A stretch of DNA of 64,000 nt from Gallaecimonas mangrovi (GTDB lineage Bacteria; Pseudomonadota; Gammaproteobacteria; Enterobacterales; Gallaecimonadaceae). Position 1 is the stretch's first letter, and every line of letters starts with the position of its first letter. The notes beneath the pieces were generated by a model. That model worked only from the letters and a program-made list of their open reading frames with translations. It was not told the origin of the DNA and made no database searches. Below are positions 45,487-54,203 of this stretch, in pieces. Location of the stretch: contig NZ_CP031416.1 of assembly GCF_003367375.1 (NCBI RefSeq), positions 1,743,501 to 1,807,500 of the forward strand, given 5' to 3'. Both the position numbers and the translations under genes were made by a program.

Positions 45487-46592
45487 AATACTTCAAATTG
45501 CCCGACTTGGGCGAAGGCTTGCCGGAAGCCGAAATTGTTGAATGGCACGTGCAAGTGGGCGACGTGGTCGAGGTGGACCAAGTGCTAGCCTCCATGGAAA
45601 CGGCTAAAGCGGTAGTGGATGTGCCAGCGCCGATGGCGGGTACCATTGCCAAGCTGTTTGGCGCCGAGGGTGACGTTATTCATACCGGTTCGCCATTGGT
45701 GGGCTTTGAAGGCGAAGAAGAAGACGCAGGTACCGTGGTGGGCAAAGTCTCCCACGGCACTGCCGTGGGGGGAGACGACCACTTTGTGGCCGGTAATACC
45801 TTGGCCACCGTTGGCGGCTCTAAGGTGCAAGCGCTGCCATCAACCCGGCTGTTGGCCAAACAACTGGGGGTGGACATTGAACTCTTGGGCAGTGGCGGCG
45901 AGGTTATCAGTGATGCGGATGTACAAAAGGCCTTTGAAAACGACCGTAGCCAGTCTCAAAACGAAATATTAAAAGGCGCGCGCCGGGCCATGTGTGATGC
46001 CATGCGCAGCGCCTTTGAAACCGTGGTACCCGTGACCTTAATGGACGATGCCGACATCTCGGCCTGGGGCCAGGGGGAAGATCCCACTTTGCGGTTAATC
46101 AAAGCCATGAGCGAAGCCTGCCAGGCAGAACCGGCCCTTAATGCCCATTTTCATGCCGAAAGTTACAGCCGCCGCTTGTTTGAGGTGGTGAACATCGGCA
46201 TTGCCGTCGACAGCCCCCATGGCCTGTATGTGCCGGTATTAAAAGATGTGGCCGGGCGCAGCAGTGACGACTTGCGGGCAGGCCTAGATAGGATGATTGG
46301 CGATGTAAAAGCCCGGCGCGTGCCGCAAGACGAACTCAAGGGGGCCACCATCACCTTATCTAACTTCGGTGCCATTACCGGCCGTTACGCCAGCCCCATT
46401 ATTACGCCGCCGCAGGTGGCCATTGTGGGGGCAGGGCGCAGCTATGAAAGTCTGGCCCTAAAAGACGGCAAGCCGGTTGCCAAGAAGATGCTGCCGCTGT
46501 CGCTAACCATGGACCACCAGGCCTGCACCGGTGGTGAGGCCGCCCGTTTCCTAAAAGCGATGAAAGTGGCGTTGGAAAAGCCCGCGCTATAA
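45483..46592 (+). CDS. bkdB: Dihydrolipoamide acyltransferase (E2) of the branched-chain complex
   Basis: Forms the core of the complex and transfers the acyl group to CoA. The product has 369 residues, short for an E2. It has one lipoyl domain (residues 1-78) with the lipoylated K42 in METAKAVVD, a subunit-binding domain (PSTRLLAKQLGVDIELL), and the catalytic domain. The usual active-site HxxxDG motif reads DHQACTGG near residue 345: the histidine is present but the aspartate is a threonine. The start is the ATG overlapping the E1beta stop; the longer open frame inside E1beta is not used. Confidence 0.92.
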   Translation: MKYFKLPDLGEGLPEAEIVEWHVQVGDVVEVDQVLASMETAKAVVDVPAPMAGTIAKLFGAEGDVIHTGSPLVGFEGEEEDAGTVVGKVSHGTAVGGDDHFVAGNTLATVGGSKVQALPSTRLLAKQLGVDIELLGSGGEVISDADVQKAFENDRSQSQNEILKGARRAMCDAMRSAFETVVPVTLMDDADISAWGQGEDPTLRLIKAMSEACQAEPALNAHFHAESYSRRLFEVVNIGIAVDSPHGLYVPVLKDVAGRSSDDLRAGLDRMIGDVKARRVPQDELKGATITLSNFGAITGRYASPIITPPQVAIVGAGRSYESLALKDGKPVAKKMLPLSLTMDHQACTGGEAARFLKAMKVALEKPAL

Positions 46593-46611
46593 CAGCAACA
46601 CTCGTGCGTGT

Positions 46612-46637
46612 TTGCCGGCCCTGTGCCGGCTTTTTTA
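46612..46637 (+). terminator. Intrinsic terminator after the bkd operon
   Basis: GCCGGC / GCCGGC stem followed by TTTTTTA; overlaps the 3' end of the convergent LysR gene. Confidence 0.8.
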
Positions 46638-47549
46638 TTTAGGCTGCCGGGCTGAAATATCGGCAAAGAGCGCCGAAACCCAGTCAATAAATACCCGAAC
46701 CTTGGTGCTGAGCTGGCGACTTGGCGCATAGTTAACGTACACCGCCATCGGCGCTGGCCGCCAGGCATCCAATACACTGCTCAACTCGCCCCTAATTATG
46801 GCGGGGCGCGCCATAAAATCGGCGGTTTGTATCAAGCCCAGGCCATTTAACGCCGCCGCCAGGTGGGCATTGCTGTCGTTAACGGTTAAGCCGCAAAACG
46901 GCGTTATGGCCATTGCCTTCTCTGCATCACGAAAATGCAGTGTCTGTAATTCGCCGCTATGGCTACCTATATAGCCGGCAACCGGGAAGTGGCCACTTTC
47001 CAATTGTTCCGGCCTGTTTGGGGTGCCAAATCTTGCCAGATAGTGCGGGCTGGCGCAGGTGGTCCAGGCCAGGCTGCCAATTTTGCGGGCAATTAAGGCG
47101 CCGTCGTTGGCGGAGTTACGAATGGCGCAGTCAACGTTTTCACCTATCACATCAACGGTTCTGTCGGTAACGCCAAGGTCTACCTGGATATCGGGGTAGA
47201 GGCGATAAAAATCCGGCAATGCCGGCATTAGCAGGGTGCTGGCCACAGCGCCGCCGGTATTAACCCGCAAACGCCCTTTGGGATTGGCATTGGTTCTGCC
47301 CAAGGTGGATTCAATCTCGTCAAGCTCTGCCAACAGGTGCTTGGTGCGGTGGTAATAGGCGAGGCCGTCTTGGGTCACACTGACCCGGCGGGTGCTGCGT
47401 TCCAAGAGCTTGACCCCAAGCCGCGTTTCTAACGACTTAATGGCCTTGCTGAGCGAGGCATTGGGCATTTGCAAAGACTGTGCTGCCCGGCTAAAACCGC
47501 CGGTTTCAACAACACGTGCAAAAGCGCGCATCGATTGCAGATGATCCAT
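46635..47549 (-). CDS. LysR-family transcriptional regulator
   Basis: The product has 304 residues. The N-terminal winged helix is MDHLQSMRAFARVVETGGFS then LSKAIKSLETRLGVKLLER; the rest is a periplasmic-binding-like effector domain (DIQVDLGVTDRTVDVIGENV, ADFMARPAIIRGEL). It belongs to the CrgA/DmlR-like group that often sits beside an oxidoreductase it controls. It is divergent from an SDR gene with a 124-bp gap containing the AT-rich inverted repeat TATT-N10-AATA (around 47567), a possible binding site. Confidence 0.92.
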   Translation of the reverse strand: MDHLQSMRAFARVVETGGFSRAAQSLQMPNASLSKAIKSLETRLGVKLLERSTRRVSVTQDGLAYYHRTKHLLAELDEIESTLGRTNANPKGRLRVNTGGAVASTLLMPALPDFYRLYPDIQVDLGVTDRTVDVIGENVDCAIRNSANDGALIARKIGSLAWTTCASPHYLARFGTPNRPEQLESGHFPVAGYIGSHSGELQTLHFRDAEKAMAITPFCGLTVNDSNAHLAAALNGLGLIQTADFMARPAIIRGELSSVLDAWRPAPMAVYVNYAPSRQLSTKVRVFIDWVSALFADISARQPK

Positions 47550-47673
47550 GCCGTTCCTTGATTTTATTATTCACATATAGAAATAAAGAAACCACAAATG
47601 GCCAGTTTATTCCACTTTTGGCAAAAGTTAGGCTATTGCCCTGTAAACAAGGCCCTTTGCCAGGAGAAAGTTA

Positions 47674-48450
47674 ATGACCGCTTCCCCACTTAACAACGTC
47701 CACACCACCAAACATGCCGGTAAGGTTGCGCTAGTCACCGGTGGCAGTTCCGGTATCGGCTTCGCAGCGGCTAACCGTTTAATTCAAGAGGGCGCTACCG
47801 TCTATATCAGCGGGCGGCGCCAAGCAGCGCTGACAGTGGCGGCCGAGGCATTAGGCGCCATTGCCGTTCAAGGCGACATCACCAAAGGCGAAGATCTTGA
47901 CCGCATCTTTACCACCATAAAGCAGCAACAGGGGCGCTTGGATATTCTGTTTGCCAACGCCGGTGGTGGCGAGTTTTCAGCCCTTGGCGATATTACCGAA
48001 GCTAAGTTCGATAAGTACTTTGATATCAACGTTAAAGGCACGCTTTTTACGGTGCAAAAAGCACTGCCGCTGATGGCGCCGGGCTCTGCCGTTGTCATTA
48101 ATGGCTCTATGGCGTCGATAAAGGGCTTACCTGCCTTTAGTGTTTATTCGGCCACCAAGGCGGCGCTGCGTGCCTTTATCCGCGGCTGGGTTGTGGACTT
48201 AAAAGGGCGGGATATTCGTATTAATGTTGTGGCGCCGGGCACCGTACCTACTGAGGCTTACAGCAGCGAACTTGGCATGGACAGCCAGCAGATAGCCCAA
48301 TTTAGCCAACAAGTAGCCGCTGTTACGCCGCTGGGCCGGGTAGGGCAGCCGGATGAAATCGCCAAGGCGGTATCGTTTCTGGCCTCCGACGACGCCAGTT
48401 TTATCACCGGCATTGACCTTTTCGTTGATGGCGGCCAGGCGCAGGTATAA
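47674..48450 (+). CDS. Classical short-chain dehydrogenase/reductase
   Basis: NAD(P)-dependent oxidoreductase of 258 residues. The cofactor motif is VTGGSSGIGFA (TGxxxGxG), NAGG follows at the end of strand 4, the catalytic serine is in INGSMAS, and the YxxxK pair is in VYSATKAAL. Its end matches the 3-oxoacyl-ACP-reductase-like pattern (FITGIDLFVDGGQAQV), but the substrate is not predictable. It is divergent from the LysR gene and likely under its control. Confidence 0.92.
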   Translation: MTASPLNNVHTTKHAGKVALVTGGSSGIGFAAANRLIQEGATVYISGRRQAALTVAAEALGAIAVQGDITKGEDLDRIFTTIKQQQGRLDILFANAGGGEFSALGDITEAKFDKYFDINVKGTLFTVQKALPLMAPGSAVVINGSMASIKGLPAFSVYSATKAALRAFIRGWVVDLKGRDIRINVVAPGTVPTEAYSSELGMDSQQIAQFSQQVAAVTPLGRVGQPDEIAKAVSFLASDDASFITGIDLFVDGGQAQV

Positions 48451-48463
48451 AGGCCAACGCTAA

Positions 48464-48490
48464 TAAGCCGGCCACAGGCCGGCTTTTTTA
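48464..48490 (+). terminator. Intrinsic terminator after the SDR gene
   Basis: AGCCGGCC / GGCCGGCT stem with three-base loop followed by TTTTT. Confidence 0.88.
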
Positions 48491-48578
48491 TACCTTTGTC
48501 TTTAAAATTAGGCCTTTGCCCGGTTTAGCCTTGAGTGAATGTAAGCAGCAGGTTACAAGAAAGAAAAGGAGATAAATC

Positions 48579-50294
48579 ATGCTGCTATCTTTGCTGCTAA
48601 GCGCTGTTATTACCGCCCCCTTGCCGCCCGACTTGCCCTTTGCGGGTAAAAGCCTCGCCCTTATTAACAAGGCTGATCCAACCCCGGCCGAACAGAGCGA
48701 TTTTAAAACCACGCCCGATTACGCGGCCACCATCAGCTACCTAAAGGCCCTGGCTGCTGATCTCCCCACCTTGCAGTTAAGCCGCTTTGGTAAAACCGGC
48801 CAGGGGCGCGACATGTGGGCAGTCACCATCGGTGACCCGGCCAATGGCAAACCCACCTTGCTATTACAAGCCGGTATTCATCCCGGTGAGATTGACGGTA
48901 AAGATGCGGGGCTGATGTTTTTGCGCGACTGGGTCGACGGCCAGCACCGGGGTTTGCTGAGTAAGGTAAATCTGGTTTTTGTGCCGGTGTTTAATGCCGA
49001 CGGCCATGAGCGAAGCGGCCCTTATAATAGGCCCAATCAGCGCGGGCCCGAGAACATGGGCTGGCGCACCAATGCCCGTAACCTAAACCTTAACCGCGAT
49101 TACACCAAGCTGGATACCCCAGAGATGCGCGCCATGCTGGCGCTTATCAACAAGGTCAGCCCCAGCTTGTATATCGACGTGCATGTCACCGACGGTGAAG
49201 ACTGGCAATACGACAGCCTGGTTGCCATCAACACCACCTATTCGCCCAACATCACCCAGTGGCTCACCCAGTATTACCGGCCAAGGCTCTATAAAACCCT
49301 TGAAGAAAATGGCCATAAGCCTGGTAATTTCCTGTTTTTAGAAGACGGCAAACACCCGCAAAAGGGCGCCATTTTATGGCAGGCCGAACCCCGCTATTCC
49401 AACGGCTACGGCCCCCTGCGCGGCCTGCCAACGGTGCTGGTGGAAAACCACAGCCTAAAAAATTACCGCCGCCGGGTGCTGAGCACTTACGTTTTAATCG
49501 AGCGCTCCTTAGAACTGCTGGCCGATAACGGCGCAGCTTTGCAGCAAGCCATTGTTAAAGACAACAGCGCTCGGCCTGCGGTGGTGCCCTTGGCGTTTGG
49601 CCGCGCAACTAAACCGGTGTCCACCGACATACCAGGGGTTGCCTACCAGCACTATCAAAGCCCGGCGTCTGGCGCCGAAGAGGTACGCTGGCTTGCCAAA
49701 CCCATGACCTGGAAGCAGGTGCCCATTTGGCCCATGGACAAGCCCACCGTCACCGCCACCCGGCCAACTGCCTACCTTATTCCGCCGCAGTGGCAACAGG
49801 TTATTGCCCGCTTAAAAATGCAGGGCATCAAGATGACGCGCCTGGCAAAAGCCAGCCGGGTTACGGTTCGCCAATACCATATCGACCAGTACCAATTTGC
49901 CACGGCGCCTTATGAGGGCCGCTTTCGGGTCAGTACCCAAGGCCATTGGTCACAGCAGCAACTCACACTTCCCAAAGGCACAGTGCGTATCAGTACCGAC
50001 CAGGCGCTTGGAAACCTCGCCATGGAACTCTTGGAGCCCGCCGCCCCCGACAGCTTCCTGCAATGGGGCTTTTTTAATAGCGTCTTTAGCCGCACCGAAT
50101 ATATGGAGCCTTATGTTATAGCGCCCATGGCCGAGAAAATGCTCAAAGACCCCGCCATCAAAGCGGCTTTTGAAAAGGCCCTAAACAACCCGGCGTTTGC
50201 CAAGGACGCCAATGCCAGGCTGCGCTGGTTTTATGAGCGCAGCCCCTATTTTGATAAGGCCTATTTGCAATACCCGGTACTGCGGGTGCAGTAA
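48579..50294 (+). CDS. Exported M14-family metallocarboxypeptidase
   Basis: The product has 571 residues and a short signal-like start (MLLSLLLSAVITAPLP). The M14 zinc site is GIHPGEIDGKDA (H and E) and H in DVHVTDGED; the arginine-rich substrate loop is NARNLNLNRDYTKL and a glutamate in VLVENHSLKNYRRR may serve as the catalytic acid. A C-terminal region of about 200 residues has no family that I recognise. AAGGAG precedes the ATG. Likely a periplasmic peptidase. Confidence 0.88.
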   Translation: MLLSLLLSAVITAPLPPDLPFAGKSLALINKADPTPAEQSDFKTTPDYAATISYLKALAADLPTLQLSRFGKTGQGRDMWAVTIGDPANGKPTLLLQAGIHPGEIDGKDAGLMFLRDWVDGQHRGLLSKVNLVFVPVFNADGHERSGPYNRPNQRGPENMGWRTNARNLNLNRDYTKLDTPEMRAMLALINKVSPSLYIDVHVTDGEDWQYDSLVAINTTYSPNITQWLTQYYRPRLYKTLEENGHKPGNFLFLEDGKHPQKGAILWQAEPRYSNGYGPLRGLPTVLVENHSLKNYRRRVLSTYVLIERSLELLADNGAALQQAIVKDNSARPAVVPLAFGRATKPVSTDIPGVAYQHYQSPASGAEEVRWLAKPMTWKQVPIWPMDKPTVTATRPTAYLIPPQWQQVIARLKMQGIKMTRLAKASRVTVRQYHIDQYQFATAPYEGRFRVSTQGHWSQQQLTLPKGTVRISTDQALGNLAMELLEPAAPDSFLQWGFFNSVFSRTEYMEPYVIAPMAEKMLKDPAIKAAFEKALNNPAFAKDANARLRWFYERSPYFDKAYLQYPVLRVQ

Positions 50295-50298
50295 TGGG

Positions 50299-50324
50299 CG
50301 ATAAGCCCAACCTTGGGCTTATCG
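50299..50324 (+). terminator. Hairpin after the M14 peptidase gene
   Basis: CGATAAGCCCA / TGGGCTTATCG is a long perfect stem 5 bp after the stop, but only a weak T tract follows. Confidence 0.5.
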
Positions 50325-50487
50325 TTATCGGCGTTTTCTTTAGCCAATAGGCAGGCTATGGTGTTTAGCAACCGCCTGCGGCTAACGGCGCCATGGCAGG
50401 TGTTAAAAAAGCCTTTTTACATTGAAAGGCGCTAACGGCCGTTTATTCGCTCGCTGTTGTTTTTAGCTGTGCAAAGGAGTGCATCCG

Positions 50488-50877
50488 ATGAGTTATTTAG
50501 CCTTGGCTTACATCCACCTGGCAACGGTATTGCCGGCCTTTGTTATTGGCACGGTGCAAATGCTTGGCCGCAAGGGGAGCCCTCGCCATAAAGGGCTTGG
50601 CTACACCTATATGCTGCTGATGTTGGTAACAGCCATCACTGCCCTTTTTATGCCTGCCAAAATAGGCCCTGTGTTCTTCGGCCACTTTGGGCCCGTTCAC
50701 CTTTTTTGTTTGCTTACCCTCTATGCCGTACCCGTGGCCTATTTTGCCGTTAAAAGGCAGAACCTGCGGGTACATAAGCGCGCCATGATTCTGCTTTATG
50801 TCGGCGGCATTATTATTGCCGGTTCCTTTGCCTTCATGCCGGGGCGAATGCTCAATCAGCTGCTGTTTGTCGATTAG
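50488..50877 (+). CDS. DUF2306 membrane protein
   Basis: The 129-residue product has four predicted membrane segments. The conserved text YIHLATVLPAFVIGTVQML, KGSPRHKGLGYTYMLLM and NLRVHKRAMILLY is that of DUF2306, whose histidines suggest haem or metal binding. Function is unknown. The ATG at 50488 has AAGGAG at 8 bases; an in-frame GTG at 50479 overlaps that site. It is the last core-like gene before the accessory block. Confidence 0.82.
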   Translation: MSYLALAYIHLATVLPAFVIGTVQMLGRKGSPRHKGLGYTYMLLMLVTAITALFMPAKIGPVFFGHFGPVHLFCLLTLYAVPVAYFAVKRQNLRVHKRAMILLYVGGIIIAGSFAFMPGRMLNQLLFVD

Positions 50878-51004
50878 CTTTTGCTGCCGCCTTAAAGGCA
50901 TTTTCATCCCTTTACTCTTTGATTTACCAAGGTTATGGTGAAGCTGAACGGCGCGTTAAGCGGCGAGCAGCTTTCACTGGCCAGGCTGTATTGATGACGG
51001 CCCG

Positions 51005-51426
51005 AAGGGCGAGGCGAGGGCAAGGATAGCCCGCGTAATTTCAGGACGTGCGAGGTAGAGGCCACCAGGGGTGGGTAACAACTCAGGACGAGAAAGGGAC
51101 TTTGGGAACCACACCTAAGGGCGGTAGCGTGGGTGTTGGTTTGGTCAGGTTGCCATGAGTGCGTTGCGGATTTTGCAGGCTCTTGGCTTCGTTATTGTTC
51201 GCTAAATGCCGGGACTCGCCCCGGCGGGCGAGGCACTTTGTTTTCGCACAAAGTACCCAAAGGCACCGCCCCGGCGTTACGCGATGTCCTTTCCTCTAGT
51301 CGCTTGCCGCTGACCGCTGCGTACGGTTCCCGACGCGTCCTCCGCTCGACCAAGCTGGCCGCCTCGCATCCCTGTCTCGCGTCAGCTCACGCTCCCGGCG
51401 TAAAGGCGCTTCACTTAACGGGCAAT
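51005..51426 (-). repeat. Dispersed repeat, copy 2 (inverted)
   Basis: Read on the minus strand it follows copy 1: CCCGTTAAGTGAAGCGCC, then GGGAGCGTGAGCTGACGCGA, GCAGCGGTCAGCGGCAA, CGCGTAACGCCGGGGC, and a CGGCATTTA landmark. After these come ACCAACACCCACGCTACCGC and CCAAAGTCCCTTTCTCGTC. Its TTAAGTGAAGCGCC end faces the AT-rich gene block on its right. The rest of the gap 50878-51710 has no gene. The 280 bp before the FRG gene are AT-rich and probably hold its promoter. Confidence 0.72.
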
Positions 51427-51710
51427 AAGAGAGGGTTCTTCGTTAAGACTTTGATTTTATAAAAGTTTATAAGTGGATGTCTTTTGTTTGAACCTGGTTG
51501 AGAAAAGGGCTGCTCATTGAAATCACCAGGACTGTGTTTGCATACAGTGTATCTAGTCTGCCTTGGCGATTCTGGCACCTTTATTACGCACACCTGGCTC
51601 ATATATTCCGATAGGATGTCTACAAAGTATTGATTAATATAAGTTAATAATGAGGTCAGGCTTCATAACTATTGTTAGATTTACGTATTAATCGAGTTAA
51701 GGAGAAAAAC

Positions 51711-52457
51711 TTGATACCAAAAGAGATAAACTCGATACAAGATCTGCTAGTGGAATTGGCTGCAGACAATGAGGGTTATAATGGTGCCATATGGTATCGG
51801 GGCCAGGCGAATAAAGAGTGGGAACTTATGCCAGGCTACCTGCGACTTCGTACACCTCCTTCCGAGTCTACATTGATAAAAAAGTTTAAGCAGAGCGCAG
51901 CCATGCTTATAAGTACGATCCCTAATCAATCTTTTGATTGGCTATTCTTGATGCAGCACTATGGTGTGCCGACAAGGCTTTTAGATTGGAGCGAAAGTCC
52001 GCTGGTTGCACTTTACTTTGCAGTTGAAAATTATAAACAGCATGAAGGAGTGGATGCAGCTTTATGGTCTTTGCGTCCATCCGAGCTAAACAAAAATGCT
52101 GGAATAAATAATGCTGACGAAGAGTTTTTTATACCCTCTTTTGAAGATATAGAATTGAAAAACTACTCTGTTGAAACTTTGAGTCAAAATACCAGAACCC
52201 AACAGAGACCATTGGCCACTATTGCCACAAGAAACAACGCTCGAATTCAGGCTCAACATGGAGTGTTTACAATTCATCACCACGAAAGGACTCCAATCGA
52301 AAATGTAGGGGATTCGAGTCATGTAATTAAGTATGTTATTCCTGATACATCTAAAGCCCCATTGTTAAAACAGTTATCCCTACTAGGCTTTACAAAGTTC
52401 CAGCTTTTCCCTGAGCTGGCTAGCATTGGCGATATTATTAATGGAGAACTTTCATGA
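51711..52457 (+). CDS. FRG-domain protein
   Basis: The product has 248 residues. The FRG signature is present as IWYRGQANKEWELMPGYLR (about residues 26-44). It also has the second conserved block, MQHYGVPTRLLDWSESPLVA with LYFAV following (about 80-105). FRG-domain proteins are widespread in phages, mobile islands and defence regions; the biochemical activity is not established. The start is a TTG at 51711 with a perfect AAGGAG six bases upstream. The stop overlaps the DUF262 gene start as ATGA. Codon use and base content are clearly AT-richer than in the core genes. A GTTAGAT motif at 51674-51680, a perfect integron core-site match, lies just upstream. Confidence 0.85.
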   Translation: MIPKEINSIQDLLVELAADNEGYNGAIWYRGQANKEWELMPGYLRLRTPPSESTLIKKFKQSAAMLISTIPNQSFDWLFLMQHYGVPTRLLDWSESPLVALYFAVENYKQHEGVDAALWSLRPSELNKNAGINNADEEFFIPSFEDIELKNYSVETLSQNTRTQQRPLATIATRNNARIQAQHGVFTIHHHERTPIENVGDSSHVIKYVIPDTSKAPLLKQLSLLGFTKFQLFPELASIGDIINGELS

Positions 52458-53521
52458 GCTATATAGAAACGTCGCCGATAAAAAATAGCACCATTATGCT
52501 TTTATATTCCGAAAGAGATGAAATCAAGTTAGATCCGCCCTACCAAAGAATGGGTGGTGTATGGACAAAAGAAAAAAAGCAATTGCTCATTGATTCCATC
52601 CTTAATGATTACGACATCCCTAAAATATACTTTCATACATATTCCCGAGAATTACAGGCTGAAAGTGGGATGGTGTATGCTGTTATTGATGGAAGGCAAA
52701 GACTCGAAACTATATGGGGCTTTATCGAAGGTGAATTTACTCTAGCAAAAGACTTTGAATACCAAAGAGACCCAGACCTTAATTTGTCAGGTTTGAGTTA
52801 TGATGATCTTGCAAAGGAACACCCTAGAATTAAGATTAAATTTGACTCATTTGTCCTTCCTGTTATTCAGGTTGATACGGACGATGAAGATTTAATTGAA
52901 GATATGTTCTATCGACTTAATGAGGCGGTACCCCTTAATGCAGCAGAAAAAAGAAACGCTATAGGTGGTGACATGGTGAAAGCCATTCGCGAGCTTTCGG
53001 AACATGTATTTTTCACTGATAAAGTCAAATTCGGCAATAAGCGATATCAACATAGGGAGACTTCTGCAAGGTTTTTGCTGGCTGAAGAAAACCTGTCCTA
53101 TGGAAAGGGGTTGTTAGATACAAAGAAGGTGTACCTTGATGCATTGGCTAGAAACTATTATTCGGGGGAGTCGGATAAAGTTACAGCCCTTCAAACAGAA
53201 TGCTCAAATACTTTGAACCATATGTCTGAGACATTCACAAACAATGATGAACTATTAAGATCACAGGGTAATATGACAGTCTATTACCTTCTCTTTAGAG
53301 AGGCATTGGGAAGTAACAAGCTCGAAAACATAACCAGAAGAAAGTTTCTGGATTTCCAGGATAAACTGAAGGCTAACAGAATTGCAGCTGCAGAAGACTA
53401 TGAGAACTCATCTTTCGATCTATTGGAGTATGACCGGCTTACTCAACAAGGAACAAATGACGCATCAAATATAAAGGAAAGGTTGCATATTCTTAAGTCT
53501 GAATTCGAACTTGAAGTCTAA
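52454..53521 (+). CDS. DUF262 (GmrS-like ParB/sulfiredoxin-fold) protein
   Basis: The product has 355 residues. The N-terminal DUF262 domain shows DPPYQRMGGVWTKEKKQLLI (about residues 27-46) and VIDGRQRLETIWGFIEGEF (about 78-96), the latter being the DGQQR-type motif thought to bind or hydrolyse nucleotide in this fold. The GmrS half of type IV restriction systems has this domain. There is no C-terminal HNH (GmrD-like, DUF1524) nuclease, so it is a stand-alone form. Translation is coupled to the FRG gene by an ATGA overlap. The stop codon lies just before an attC site. Confidence 0.88.
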   Translation: MSYIETSPIKNSTIMLLYSERDEIKLDPPYQRMGGVWTKEKKQLLIDSILNDYDIPKIYFHTYSRELQAESGMVYAVIDGRQRLETIWGFIEGEFTLAKDFEYQRDPDLNLSGLSYDDLAKEHPRIKIKFDSFVLPVIQVDTDDEDLIEDMFYRLNEAVPLNAAEKRNAIGGDMVKAIRELSEHVFFTDKVKFGNKRYQHRETSARFLLAEENLSYGKGLLDTKKVYLDALARNYYSGESDKVTALQTECSNTLNHMSETFTNNDELLRSQGNMTVYYLLFREALGSNKLENITRRKFLDFQDKLKANRIAAAEDYENSSFDLLEYDRLTQQGTNDASNIKERLHILKSEFELEV

Positions 53522-53523
53522 AA

Positions 53524-53583
53524 ATATAACAAGTCAAAGCACTCGGACGCAGCAAAGCTGCGCCGGTGTTTGAGGCGTTACAT
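53524..53583 (+). other. Integron attC recombination site
   Basis: The 60-bp site folds as an attC. Outer core boxes are ATATAAC (53524-53530) and GTTACAT (53577-53583), paired except one position. Inner boxes CAAAGCAC and GTGTTTG pair with G39 of the left arm (53539) extruded. T at 53543 and A at 53547 are further extrahelical bases on the same arm. The tip is CGCAGC-AAA-GCTGCG. Between outer and inner boxes lies an unpaired spacer. This is the same geometry, length and end (GCGTTA-ATGC) as the aadA-type attC of mobile integrons. It sits 2 bp after the DUF262 stop and 14 bp before the next gene. Confidence 0.85.
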
Positions 53584-53597
53584 GCTAAGGGATCATC

Positions 53598-54203
53598 GTG
53601 TCATCTGACGATTGGTATAGAAATAAAGATTGGAACGAATCTATCGAAGAGCACTTCTACTCGAAGTTGAAACGAGCAAGAACGCAACGAGATCAGTATT
53701 TGGTAATCCAAGCTCTTACTTTGGCTGATAAGCATCCAGAGGTATCTATTCGTTTGGTTGATGAATACTTCGAATCCAGAAAAGACATATTTGAAGACGT
53801 TCGAGCACTATCAGCAAAAGCCAATGCATTTATAACTCTAAATGATCTCGAAGGATGTATAGCCACATTTAAAGAGATACTTGAAAGAGAAAGGGAGTTT
53901 CCAAACCATCAAACAGGGGTGTACCTTGATTATCCATATTTGGTGGCAACTCAAAAAATGGAAAATGAGTACGCTAACGCACTAAGTGTATTACATGAGA
54001 ATCTTGATAGGCTTACGTTTCCACTTGATTATTATAAGTGGCACGCGTCTAAAGCTCTAATCAATAACGATGGCTCAGAAGCACAAAAGGCACTTGAAGC
54101 GGCCAAAGTTAAGAGGTCTGGATTTCGTTTCCATCAAGATGTCGGTTTGGTGGGTAAAAAACATGAAAAAGCAATCAAACATCTGTGCAAAATCAGCACG
54201 TAA
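53598..54203 (+). CDS. TPR-like hypothetical protein in a second cassette
   Basis: The product has 201 residues. It is mostly helical with repeated pairs such as QYLVIQALTLADKHPEVSIR, LSAKANAFITLNDLEGCIAT and NALSVLHENLDRLTFPLDYY, which suggests tetratricopeptide-like repeats. No catalytic motif is seen. A GTG start at 53598 follows AAGGGA by six bases and lies 14 bp after the attC, the short leader normal for integron cassettes. Its TAA stop is part of the next core box (ACGTAAC). Base content is AT-rich. Confidence 0.7.
   Translation: MSSDDWYRNKDWNESIEEHFYSKLKRARTQRDQYLVIQALTLADKHPEVSIRLVDEYFESRKDIFEDVRALSAKANAFITLNDLEGCIATFKEILEREREFPNHQTGVYLDYPYLVATQKMENEYANALSVLHENLDRLTFPLDYYKWHASKALINNDGSEAQKALEAAKVKRSGFRFHQDVGLVGKKHEKAIKHLCKIST

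Noticed and set aside
51133-51462. 109-codon frame upstream of the FRG gene
   Set aside because: It lies in dispersed repeat copy 2, has Arg/Ser/Ala-rich nonsense composition and is not kept in copies 1 and 3.
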